From: Brevibacillus sp.
Lineage (GTDB): Bacteria > Bacillota > Bacilli > Brevibacillales > Brevibacillaceae
DNA length: 10,695 bases
Reading direction: 5' to 3'
NCBI GenBank assembly: GCA_029240815.1
Contig: JARDZO010000198.1
Span: forward strand, 1-10,695
Shown here: positions 1 through 5,966 of the stretch, piece by piece
How the letters are laid out: each line of letters starts with the position of its first letter
Numbering within the stretch: position 1 is the stretch's first letter
The notes under the pieces: generated by a model
The model's database searches: none
What the model was told of the DNA's origin: nothing
What the model saw: only the letters and a program-made list of their open reading frames with translations
Position numbers and translations under genes: made by a program

Positions 1-386
1 TCCGATCTACGCTCCGGTCTTTACCCACCGAACACAAGCTATCGCTCGCGTTCGGCGGGGCCCGGCACACCCCGCAAAGGAGTATAGACTGTCCGCTCCA
101 CAACGATTCCTGCTTCTCCTGCGAGCTGTTGTGGTTTCTAGCTACCTGATATTACAAGGTTCGAGGGAGAAAAAGCTTATTCTGCCTATCCCTTGGACTT
201 CGAAGGACGTTGGTGAAACAAGAGAAGAACGAGGACATCCAATATGTTTGTTAGACATATTAGAATGGCTACGGGATGGAAGAACCAAGCTTTCGTTCGT
301 CTATGACATTGTTCCAGGTAGGGTTTTCTCAAAGAAAATCCTTGGGAAACCCCTGAATAAGGCACGTGAAAGAGCCAAGGCTGGCT
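1..386. other. gene-less segment rich in hairpins
   Basis: No convincing protein gene is seen here. Several inverted repeats are visible. CCCACCGAAC (24-33) pairs with GTTCGGCGGG (50-59) with one mismatch, and GCGGGG (55-60) pairs with CCCCGC (70-75), so these two hairpins exclude each other. CCACAAC (98-104) pairs with GTTGTGG (128-134). AATATGT (241-247) pairs with ACATATT (255-261). GGGTTTTC (321-328) can pair with either GAAAATCC (334-341) or GGAAACCC (345-352). AGCCA (373-377) pairs with TGGCT (382-386). The segment directly precedes the nested stem structure at 387-591, so all of it could be one long structured RNA, but I found no clear promoter. One forward frame is open from base 2 to 388, but it lacks a ribosome binding site and uses many AGA, AGG, ATA and TTA codons, unlike the neighbouring genes. 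Confidence 0.4.
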
Positions 387-591
387 GAGGAAAAAGGGGA
401 AATAAGCGGAAGATCTTTGGAACACCTACCAAGGCGCAATGGAAAAAACGAAACACGGTTTTTAGCGTCCACCTCTGATAAGCTCCCGGAGACGGCTGCT
501 TTGGACGCGGTTTCGTTTTTTACATGGAGCTGGACAGGATGACCCCCAGTAGGTGTTCCTATGAGGCTGGAGTGTTTTCCCCTTTTTCCTC
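387..591 (+). ncRNA. candidate structured RNA, nested long stem (6S-like shape)
   Basis: Four nested perfect pairings are visible. 387-402 pairs with 576-591 (16 bp), 419-429 with 549-559 (11 bp), 443-454 with 510-521 (12 bp), and 465-471 with 502-508 (7 bp). Between them lie a symmetrical 16/16-nt internal loop (403-418 and 560-575), a large asymmetric bubble (13 nt at 430-442 and 27 nt at 522-548), and a roughly 30-nt terminal loop. An RNA of about 205 nt with a closing stem, a big central bubble and a terminal stem has the general shape of 6S RNA (SsrS), which binds the housekeeping RNA polymerase. I do not recognise 6S-specific bases, so the family is a guess. A small hairpin (373-386) abuts it upstream and another (596-601 with 612-617) follows. 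No clear promoter or T-run terminator frames it. The strand is assumed from the neighbouring gene; the pairing would also exist on the other strand. Confidence 0.4.
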
Positions 592-610
592 CCCACCACT
601 ACAGTCCGAC
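582..610 (+). repeat. intergenic repeat, copy 1
   Basis: This 29-base pyrimidine-rich stretch matches 5501-5529 at 25 of 29 positions without gaps. The best-conserved part is CTCCCC-N-CCACTACA followed by CCGAC. In this copy CCACTA (596-601) can pair with TAGTGG (612-617); that partner is absent in the other copy. Its left third forms the 3' arm of the nested stem structure. Function unknown. Confidence 0.5.
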
Positions 611-640
611 CTAGTGGAATTTAGAAAGTAAAACATTTAT

Positions 641-677
641 GTGCAATTGTGTGCATGAACTAGACAAATATGTTCAT
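641..677 (+). promoter_or_regulatory. possible upstream activator site for the pruA promoter
   Basis: ATGAAC (655-660) and GTTCAT (672-677) form a perfect inverted repeat with 11 bases between. Just before it two TGCA motifs lie 10 bases apart (642-645 and 652-655). The inverted repeat lies about 80 to 100 bases upstream of the sigma-54-type promoter at 756-769, a usual distance for the enhancer of a RocR-like activator. The link to any specific regulator is inference. Confidence 0.3.
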
Positions 678-754
678 TTCTGTGGCGTCAACTTGCCTGT
701 TGTTTTTCGAGTTAAATGCAAACACTAACGGAGAGTGTGGTAAGTCGGTTTTGT

Positions 755-770
755 TGGTATGATCCTTGCA
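755..770 (+). promoter_or_regulatory. sigma-54 (SigL) type -24/-12 promoter of pruA
   Basis: The sequence TTGGTAT-N4-CTTGCA contains the invariant GG (756-757) and GC (768-769) separated by exactly 10 bases, the defining spacing of sigma-54 promoters (consensus TGGCAC-N5-TTGCA). Transcription would start near 781, about 43 bases before the pruA start codon. In Bacillus subtilis the roc arginine/proline catabolic operons, including rocA, are transcribed by SigL with the activator RocR, so such a promoter fits the downstream gene. Confidence 0.7.
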
Positions 771-823
771 TATGTATAAAGAGTGAACCCAAACATGGAA
801 GAAATCGATAAGGAGGCGTCACA

Positions 824-2371
824 ATGCAAGTAGAATTCAAAAACGAGGCGTTTACCAATTTTAGCTTACCGGAAAATAAAAAGGCGTTTGAAGAAGCACT
901 CGCGAAAGTAGAAAGCGAGCTGGGCCGGGAATACGACCTGATCATCGGCGGAGAGCGCATCAAAACCGAAAAGAAATCCCGTTCCATCAACCCTTCCAAT
1001 AAAGAACAAGTAGTAGGTGTTGTATCCCAGGCTGACCAAGCTCTGGCTGAAAAAGCGATTCAAGTCGCAGCAAGCACCTTCGAAACGTGGAAAAAAGTAC
1101 CTGGTATTTCCCGTTCCCGTTACCTGACTAAAGCAGCAGCGATCCTGCGTCGCCGCAAGCACGAATTCTCTGCTTGGCTCGTAAAAGAAGCAGGAAAAAG
1201 CTGGCCAGAGGCAGATGCGGATACTGCAGAAGCAATCGACTTCATGGAGTACTATGCTCGTCAAATGGATAAGCTGTCCCAGCGCCACGATCTTCCTCGC
1301 ATCCCGGATGAAGATAACGAGCTGTACTACGTTCCACTGGGTGTAGGTATCGTAATCCCACCTTGGAATTTCCCGCTCGCGATTATGGTAGGCATGACGA
1401 CAGCAGCGCTTGTTTCGGGTAACACCGTTGTATTGAAGCCTGCTTCTACTACTCCTGTCATTGCTGCGAAATTCATGGAAATCCTCGAAGATGCTGGCGT
1501 ACCAGCAGGTGTCGTTAACTTCGTTCCGGGCTCCGGCAGCGAAATCGGTGACTACCTCGTCGAGCACACTCAAACTCGTTTCATCAGCTTTACAGGTTCC
1601 CGCGATGTAGGTCTGCGCATCAATGAGCTGGCTGCAAAACATCGTCCAGGACAAAAATGGATGAAGCGCCTGATTGCTGAAATGGGCGGTAAAGACTCCA
1701 TCGTAGTAGACAACGATGCCGATCTGGAATTGGCTGCTCAATCGATCGTTGCTTCTGCATTTGGCTTCTCCGGTCAAAAATGTTCCGCTTGCTCTCGTGC
1801 GATCGTACACCAAGACGTTTACGATCAAGTCCTGAACCGCGTAGTAGAACTGACCAAAAACCTGACTGTAGGCGATATCCGCAGCAACGATTTCTACACA
1901 GGTCCAGTGGTTGACGATAAAGCGTACAACAAAATTCTGGAATACATTGAGATCGGTAAAACGGAAGGCAAACTGGTAGCAGGTGGCGAAAAAGGCCCAG
2001 ACTCTGGCTACTTCATTATGCCAACTGTATTTGCAGACGTAGCTCCGACAGCGCGCATCATGCAGGAAGAAATCTTTGGACCTGTAGTAGCGTTCTGCAA
2101 AGCTAATGACTTTGACCATGCAATGGAAATCGCGAACAACACTGAGTACGGATTGACTGGCGCTGTAATCAGCCGCAACCGTGCAAACCTGGAGCGCGCT
2201 CGTGAAGAGTTCCATGCAGGTAACCTGTACTTCAACCGTAAGTGCACCGGTGCGTTGGTGGGCGTGCATCCATTCGGCGGCTTCAACATGTCTGGTACCG
2301 ATTCCAAAGCAGGTGGCCCAGACTACCTCTTGCTGTTCACCCAAGCAAAACTGGTTTCCGAAAAACTGTAA
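824..2371 (+). CDS. pruA: L-glutamate gamma-semialdehyde (P5C) dehydrogenase
   Basis: Oxidises glutamate-5-semialdehyde (in equilibrium with 1-pyrroline-5-carboxylate) to glutamate with NAD+, the last step of proline and arginine catabolism in the cytoplasm. The 515-residue product has the length of the Bacillus RocA/PutC group and all aldehyde dehydrogenase hallmarks: PWNF at 180-183, KPAS with Lys205, the cofactor loop FTGSRDVG at 256-263, the general base Glu286 in AEMGGKDS, the catalytic Cys320 in GQKCSACSR, and EEIFGP at 415-420. The ATG at 824 follows AAGGAGG (810-816) at a normal distance. The gene stands alone between its own sigma-54-type promoter and a terminator, so it is probably monocistronic and induced by amino acids through an activator. 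No proline dehydrogenase or roc genes lie in the window. Rich in GAA, GCA and CGC codons like the gat genes; no sign of recent transfer. Confidence 0.96.
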   Translation: MQVEFKNEAFTNFSLPENKKAFEEALAKVESELGREYDLIIGGERIKTEKKSRSINPSNKEQVVGVVSQADQALAEKAIQVAASTFETWKKVPGISRSRYLTKAAAILRRRKHEFSAWLVKEAGKSWPEADADTAEAIDFMEYYARQMDKLSQRHDLPRIPDEDNELYYVPLGVGIVIPPWNFPLAIMVGMTTAALVSGNTVVLKPASTTPVIAAKFMEILEDAGVPAGVVNFVPGSGSEIGDYLVEHTQTRFISFTGSRDVGLRINELAAKHRPGQKWMKRLIAEMGGKDSIVVDNDADLELAAQSIVASAFGFSGQKCSACSRAIVHQDVYDQVLNRVVELTKNLTVGDIRSNDFYTGPVVDDKAYNKILEYIEIGKTEGKLVAGGEKGPDSGYFIMPTVFADVAPTARIMQEEIFGPVVAFCKANDFDHAMEIANNTEYGLTGAVISRNRANLERAREEFHAGNLYFNRKCTGALVGVHPFGGFNMSGTDSKAGGPDYLLLFTQAKLVSEKL

Positions 2372-2389
2372 GACTTTCTCAAACACAAA

Positions 2390-2420
2390 AGCTGCCTCTT
2401 CTAGGAGGCGGCTTTTTTTT
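2390..2420 (+). terminator. Rho-independent terminator of pruA
   Basis: AGCTGCCTC (2390-2398) pairs with GAGGCGGCT (2405-2413) over 9 bp with one G-U pair and a 6-base loop, followed by a run of eight Ts (2413-2420). It starts 18 bases after the pruA stop codon. Confidence 0.9.
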
Positions 2421-2431
2421 ATCCATTTTGT

Positions 2432-2459
2432 CCACACTAGAAACAAGAATAAAGTGTGG
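2432..2459 (+). promoter_or_regulatory. inverted repeat in front of the transferase gene
   Basis: CCACACT (2432-2438) and AGTGTGG (2453-2459) form a perfect 7-bp inverted repeat with a 14-base A-rich spacer. It lies between the pruA terminator and the transferase start and covers the GTG at 2454, so it could be an operator or an RNA hairpin hiding that codon. No clear -35/-10 pair is seen here (TTTTGT and AATAAA, 16 bases apart, is the best). Confidence 0.35.
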
Positions 2460-2462
2460 CAG

Positions 2463-3437
2463 GTGAGGGAGCTGTTTACGTATGTGGTTTCAGGCCTATC
2501 TTCTTTTTTTCTAGTCTATTTGTTGATGCCGGCTGCACATTGGCTGGCGTGGAAAACGCAGCTGCTGGATATACCGAGAGGACGAAAAGGGCATAGTCAC
2601 CCCATGCCATTATCTGGTGGGATGGCGATGTTCGTCGGGATGATTGTGGTGTCAACATTTTTTGCAGGGGTGCAAAAAGTCATTGCAGTTTTGGCGGTAG
2701 GCGGGGCGGTTTTGATGGCAATTGGATGGGCCGATGATGCGTTCAAAGCCAAGCAAAAAGATTTTCCGGCGTTACCCAAATTATTGGTACAGTTGTTGGT
2801 AGGTATGATGGTATTTTTCTTCGACATCCGATTTCGCGGGGTCAGTCTTTCCTGGCTTGGCGGAGAGGATGGGGCCTTCATCACGTTTCCTGTCTGGGTA
2901 TCGTTTCTGGCAACCGTGCTATGGATTGTTGGCTTGATCAATATGGTGAACTTTTTGGATGGGGTAGACGGTTTGGCGGCAGGAGCAACGGTTTTTTCAG
3001 CGGTCACCCTGTTTTTTCTCTCGATGGTAAAAGGGCAGGATCTGACTGCGCTTTTGGCAGTGGCATTGACGGGGGCTGCTCTTGCTTTTTTGCGCTTTAA
3101 CTTTTATCCGGCAAAAATTTTTATGGGAGATGCGGGCTCGATGTTCTTGGGCTTTGCCCTTGCGATTATTTCCTTGGAGGGAACGATGAAAGGGGCTACG
3201 CTCATTTCACTTGTGGTAACGGTACTCGCTCTGGGGCTGCCAGTAGTGGATACCGTGCAGGTGATGATCAGCAGATTGCTCGCGGGATCTCCCATGTATC
3301 AAGCGGATCGTCGTCATGTGCATCATCGGTTGATGTCACATGGCTTGACCGCTAAACAAACGGTTTTCGTTCTGTACTTGGTCAGCTTTCTGTTCTCGGC
3401 ACTGTCGTTGTTCCTGTTTTACTTTCAAAAAATCTGA
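2463..3437 (+). CDS. tagO: undecaprenyl-phosphate GlcNAc-1-phosphate transferase (TagO/WecA family)
   Basis: Integral membrane enzyme that moves a sugar-1-phosphate, normally GlcNAc-1-P, from its UDP-sugar to undecaprenyl phosphate. This is the first step of wall teichoic acid or other cell-wall polymer synthesis. The roughly 324-residue product is a chain of hydrophobic helices carrying the family motifs in order: DIPRGRKGHSHPMPLSGG (36-53), the metal-binding pair DD (91-92), NFLDGVDG (163-170), GDAGS (222-226) and HVHHRL (285-290). The last motif favours the WecA/TagO branch over MraY. Numbering assumes the GTG at 2463. GTG 2454 and GTG 2484 are alternatives, and only 2484 has a purine-rich stretch (GAGGGAG, 2465-2471) upstream, at a long spacing. 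The first helix is complete in all cases. The gene stands alone and converges with the GGDEF gene 11 bases downstream, with no terminator seen between them. Confidence 0.88.
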   Translation: MRELFTYVVSGLSSFFLVYLLMPAAHWLAWKTQLLDIPRGRKGHSHPMPLSGGMAMFVGMIVVSTFFAGVQKVIAVLAVGGAVLMAIGWADDAFKAKQKDFPALPKLLVQLLVGMMVFFFDIRFRGVSLSWLGGEDGAFITFPVWVSFLATVLWIVGLINMVNFLDGVDGLAAGATVFSAVTLFFLSMVKGQDLTALLAVALTGAALAFLRFNFYPAKIFMGDAGSMFLGFALAIISLEGTMKGATLISLVVTVLALGLPVVDTVQVMISRLLAGSPMYQADRRHVHHRLMSHGLTAKQTVFVLYLVSFLFSALSLFLFYFQKI

Positions 3438-3448
3438 CAGCACACTTC

Positions 3449-4363
3449 TTATGGCGCATAGAAATGAAACTGGTTTCGACCCGCTGCTTTTGCCGAGTAG
3501 AGAGCTTTGTCAGCATTCGTCAGGAGCTGATCCGCGTCGAGGGCGGTGAAAGGGAAGAGAGAGATTCCGATGCTGGTCGTGCAGAAAAAGGTACTCTCTT
3601 CGATTACCCATGGTTGTTGCAAGGCAAGTAAGATTCGCTTTGATACTTTTTCCACCTGCTGCTGCAACTGGATTCCTGTGAGGATGACGATGAACTCATC
3701 GCCTCCCAAGCGGGCTACTGTATCCCCTTCGCGAACGCAAGATGTCAGTCGCTCTGCGAGCATTTGCAAGAACAGATCACCTGTATTGTGTCCCCAGGTA
3801 TCGTTGATTTGCTTGAAGTGATCACAGTCGAGGAAAAGGAGGGCGACAAGCTCGTTGTTTGCTTTTGCTGTTGCCAAGGCATTTTGCAAATGATTGTAAA
3901 GCAGGCGCCGGTTTGGCAAGCCAGTCAATACGTCGTGGTACGCCATATACTCCAGCTTGGACTCCAAGTGCTTGCGCTCTGTAATGTCGCGAGTGACGGA
4001 AAATACATGTGTGCACACACCGTTTTTGTTAAAGACAGGGGAGAGGATCGATTCGCCGATCACGTCGCCTTCACTCGTGAAGTGGATGGGTACCCCGCCC
4101 TGAACGGCTTTTTTGTACATGCTGCTCAATTCGGCAGCTTTTGCCTCGGGGTAAACGTCCTCTAATCGCTTGCCGTACGCTTCCTCTGTGAGACTGGCTA
4201 CTTGCATCGCAGCAGGGTTCATCAAGACGTAGCGAAACTGCAGACCGTGGCTCCCAGAGTCTTCCACAGACATAAGAAAGAACATATCTGACATATGCTG
4301 AAAAAAGCTGGTCAGGATATCCCCGTATTGACTGATTAATGTTTCAATGTCGAGCTTTGACAT
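3449..4363 (-). CDS. PAS-GGDEF diguanylate cyclase
   Basis: Predicted to make the second messenger cyclic di-GMP from two GTP. The 304-residue protein has an N-terminal PAS-like sensor domain (about 12-130, ending in the typical DITERK linker at 126-131) and a C-terminal GGDEF domain (about 136-302). The active-site motif GGDEF (220-224) is intact, as are the substrate/metal residues in FLDCDHFKQIND (177-188). An RxxD inhibitory site (Arg211 to Asp214) sits exactly five residues before GGDEF, so product feedback inhibition is likely. There is no signal peptide or membrane segment, so it should be cytoplasmic; the PAS ligand is unknown. The ATG follows AGGAGA (4373-4378, minus strand) at about 9 bases. 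No EAL or PilZ partner lies nearby. The gene is divergent from psd and convergent with the transferase gene. Confidence 0.92.
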   Translation of the reverse strand: MSKLDIETLISQYGDILTSFFQHMSDMFFLMSVEDSGSHGLQFRYVLMNPAAMQVASLTEEAYGKRLEDVYPEAKAAELSSMYKKAVQGGVPIHFTSEGDVIGESILSPVFNKNGVCTHVFSVTRDITERKHLESKLEYMAYHDVLTGLPNRRLLYNHLQNALATAKANNELVALLFLDCDHFKQINDTWGHNTGDLFLQMLAERLTSCVREGDTVARLGGDEFIVILTGIQLQQQVEKVSKRILLALQQPWVIEESTFFCTTSIGISLFPFTALDADQLLTNADKALYSAKAAGRNQFHFYAP

Positions 4364-4562
4364 ATCTGTATTCTCCTGATTGTAGGCTTGTCCACCATAT
4401 TATAGTATAGCAAGCGAAGCGAAGAAAATGATGAGCCGATGGTAGGAGTGCGGGGTTTACTGGGTATTGGCTGAAGTGGTAAAGTAAGGTTATCCTTTTT
4501 TCAGCTTCTTAGTTGGGGATTCGATAGAAGCATGTTTATCGGGAAAAACAAGGAGTTGTCCT
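4364..4562. promoter_or_regulatory. divergent promoter region between the GGDEF gene and psd
   Basis: For the minus-strand gene a perfect TATAAT lies at 4399-4404, with only a weak -35, about 35 bases before its start codon. For psd the best candidate is TTGGCT (4467-4472), 18 bases, TATCCT (4491-4496), which is weak. A small hairpin AAGG-TTAT-CCTT runs into six Ts at 4486-4501. The psd ribosome binding site AAGGAG is at 4550-4555. No riboswitch or operator was recognised. Confidence 0.4.
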
Positions 4563-5405
4563 ATGCGCAAAAAGCTACTGCCTGTCCTGATTCATCGCTT
4601 GCCACAAAATGCGATGTCACGGACGATGGGGAAAATAACGGCATCAAGGTTTAGTCGATTAGCGATTCAGCGTTATATACGTCATTATCAGATTGATTCT
4701 ACTGTTATTGAAAAGCCAGTAAACCAATATCGTACCCTGAAAGAATTTTTCTGTCGCCGACTCAAGCCAGAGGCGAGGCCAATTGCTCCTGGCGACCATG
4801 TCATCGTCAGCCCTGTTGACGGAACGGTGTCCCAGTTGGGTGATATTTGCGAAGGTACCCTGATCCAGGCCAAAGGAAAGCAATTTGATGTCGTCGAATT
4901 GCTCGGCGGTTCCGTAGAAGAGGCCAAGCGATATTACGGAGGCAAATTCATCACCATCTATTTAAGCCCGAGAGATTACCACCGGATTCACATGCCTGTA
5001 GAAGGGGATCTGATCCGCTACTGCTATTTACCAGGACGCCTCTATCCGGTGAACAAGCTGGGGATTGAAAATGTGGACAGACTATTTGCCCGCAACGAAC
5101 GCCTCGTCACCTACATCCAGACCAAGGATATGGGTGATCTGGCGCTGGTCAAAGTAGGAGCGCTGTTCGTAGGTAGTGTGAAGGTCTCTTACAATACCGC
5201 TACGACCAACATCAAGCATGGCCGCCAGACCAGCGAATCAATCGTAGACGCCCCTCATTATCAGAAGGGGGAAGAGCTAGGCTGGTTCGAGTTTGGTTCC
5301 ACTGTCATCCTGCTGCTCGAATCCAACCACCTCAAATGGGCGGAAGGCATCGAGATGGGCAAAAGCCTGCTTATGGGGCAGCTGCTGGCAGAGAAGGTCG
5401 AGTAA
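4563..5405 (+). CDS. psd: phosphatidylserine decarboxylase proenzyme
   Basis: Decarboxylates phosphatidylserine to phosphatidylethanolamine at the membrane. The 280-residue proenzyme is expected to cut itself within FGST (244-247), making a beta chain (1-245) and a short alpha chain whose Ser246 becomes the pyruvoyl cofactor. The self-cleavage triad seen in the Escherichia coli enzyme is present: Asp86 in SPVDGTV, His143 in HRIHMP, and Ser246. The motif here is FGST rather than the LGST of E. coli; I take it to be a normal family variant. ATG 4563 follows AAGGAG (4550-4555) by seven bases. No phosphatidylserine synthase gene (pssA) is adjacent, so the pathway is split in this genome or pssA lies outside the window. 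A terminator 33 bases downstream ends the transcript. Confidence 0.96.
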   Translation: MRKKLLPVLIHRLPQNAMSRTMGKITASRFSRLAIQRYIRHYQIDSTVIEKPVNQYRTLKEFFCRRLKPEARPIAPGDHVIVSPVDGTVSQLGDICEGTLIQAKGKQFDVVELLGGSVEEAKRYYGGKFITIYLSPRDYHRIHMPVEGDLIRYCYLPGRLYPVNKLGIENVDRLFARNERLVTYIQTKDMGDLALVKVGALFVGSVKVSYNTATTNIKHGRQTSESIVDAPHYQKGEELGWFEFGSTVILLLESNHLKWAEGIEMGKSLLMGQLLAEKVE

Positions 5406-5437
5406 GGGATACGCCGTACGATGCCAAAAGATAGAAA

Positions 5438-5476
5438 GCTCCAAGGTTGCCTGTTAAATCAGCCTTGGGCTTTTTT
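5438..5476 (+). terminator. Rho-independent terminator of psd
   Basis: CCAAGG (5441-5446) pairs with CCTTGG (5463-5468). The stem extends with AGC (5437-5439 region) and GCT around a bulge, encloses a 16-base loop and is followed by six Ts (5471-5476). It separates psd from the gat operon. Confidence 0.75.
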
Positions 5477-5500
5477 CGTTGTTGCGGAGCGTCATTTCTG

Positions 5501-5529
5501 CTTTTTTCTCCCCTCCACTACAACCCGAC
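5501..5529 (+). repeat. intergenic repeat, copy 2
   Basis: Matches 582-610 at 25 of 29 positions in the same orientation. It lies between the psd terminator and the gatC promoter, about 55 bases before the -35 box. No partner for the stem arm found in copy 1 is seen here, so the shared element is the sequence itself rather than the hairpin. Confidence 0.5.
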
Positions 5530-5582
5530 TAAAGACTACCCTCAGTAAATCATTTTTTACTACAAGAGAACTCCGTCGAAAA

Positions 5583-5612
5583 TTGACTGAACCCGCTCTT
5601 TTCAAGTAAGAT
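5583..5612 (+). promoter_or_regulatory. putative SigA promoter of gatCAB
   Basis: TTGACT (5583-5588) is a near-consensus -35 box, followed by an 18-base spacer and TAAGAT (5607-5612) as a weaker -10 box. Transcription would begin near 5619, roughly 27 bases before the gatC start, which fits a short leader carrying the GGAGGTG ribosome binding site (5634-5640). Confidence 0.55.
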
Positions 5613-5645
5613 CAAAGTTATGTGATACGATTCGGAGGTGGAAAC

Positions 5646-5936
5646 ATGAGTGCCATTACACGCAAAGAAGTGGAGCACGTAGCCAATCTTGCCCGCTTGC
5701 AATTGACAGAGGAAGAAGCAGAGCGTTACACCAAAGATCTCAATGCGATTTTGGAATTCGCTGCCAAGCTGAATGAACTGGATACATCCAACGTAGCGCC
5801 TACCAGCCATGCGACTGATGTGAAAAACGTGATGCGCGAGGACGTCAATCGCCCGTCCCTGCCGCGTGAAGAAGTGCTGAAAAACGCACCGGACCACGAA
5901 GAAGGACAGTTCAAAGTACCGGCTGTTTTCGAATAA
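5646..5936 (+). CDS. gatC: Asp-tRNA(Asn)/Glu-tRNA(Gln) amidotransferase subunit C
   Basis: Small structural subunit of the GatCAB complex, which converts mischarged Glu-tRNA(Gln) (and Asp-tRNA(Asn) in some species) to the correct amide. GatC wraps around and stabilises the GatA-GatB interface and has no active site. The 96-residue product has the family's usual length and pattern: an N-terminal helical part beginning [17 protein letters not shown] (4-20), a middle helix with LNAILEF, then an extended tail containing MREDV and the C-terminal [11 protein letters not shown] 5646 is chosen because GGAGGTG (5634-5640) sits five bases before it; a GTG at 5622 in frame lies upstream of that site and would add eight unconserved residues. 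First gene of the operon, 30 bases before gatA. Confidence 0.97.
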   Translation: MSAITRKEVEHVANLARLQLTEEEAERYTKDLNAILEFAAKLNELDTSNVAPTSHATDVKNVMREDVNRPSLPREEVLKNAPDHEEGQFKVPAVFE

Positions 5937-5966
5937 CCCCAGGAGAAGAGAAGGGAGGAACCCACT

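Noticed and set aside
2..388. Forward frame open from the left edge for 129 codons
   Set aside because: No ribosome binding site at the internal GTG, codon use unlike the neighbouring genes, no recognisable protein features, and it overlaps several perfect inverted repeats. The length without a stop is somewhat unusual, so a partial gene is not fully excluded.
387..591. Calling the nested stem 6S RNA (ssrS), SRP RNA, tmRNA or RNase P RNA outright
   Set aside because: The conserved bases I know for SRP, tmRNA and RNase P RNA are absent, and only the overall shape, not the sequence, supports 6S.
387..617. Retron or MITE reading of the nested inverted repeats
   Set aside because: No reverse transcriptase, transposase or target-site duplication is visible, and the multiple nested arms fit an RNA fold better than simple terminal repeats.
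866..2446. Long minus-strand frame opposite pruA (526 codons)
   Set aside because: A shadow of the strongly biased pruA codons; pruA has complete catalytic motifs and the antisense product resembles nothing.
2181..2462. Longer N-terminus for the TagO-like protein starting inside pruA
   Set aside because: It would overlap pruA in another frame and pass through the pruA terminator hairpin; the extra residues do not resemble the family.
5421..5609. Small forward frame between psd and gatC
   Set aside because: It spans the psd terminator hairpin, the repeat and the gatC promoter and has no ribosome binding site.
5622..5645. GTG at 5622 as the gatC start
   Set aside because: The strong ribosome binding site at 5634-5640 lies after it and fits ATG 5646, which gives the usual GatC N-terminus.
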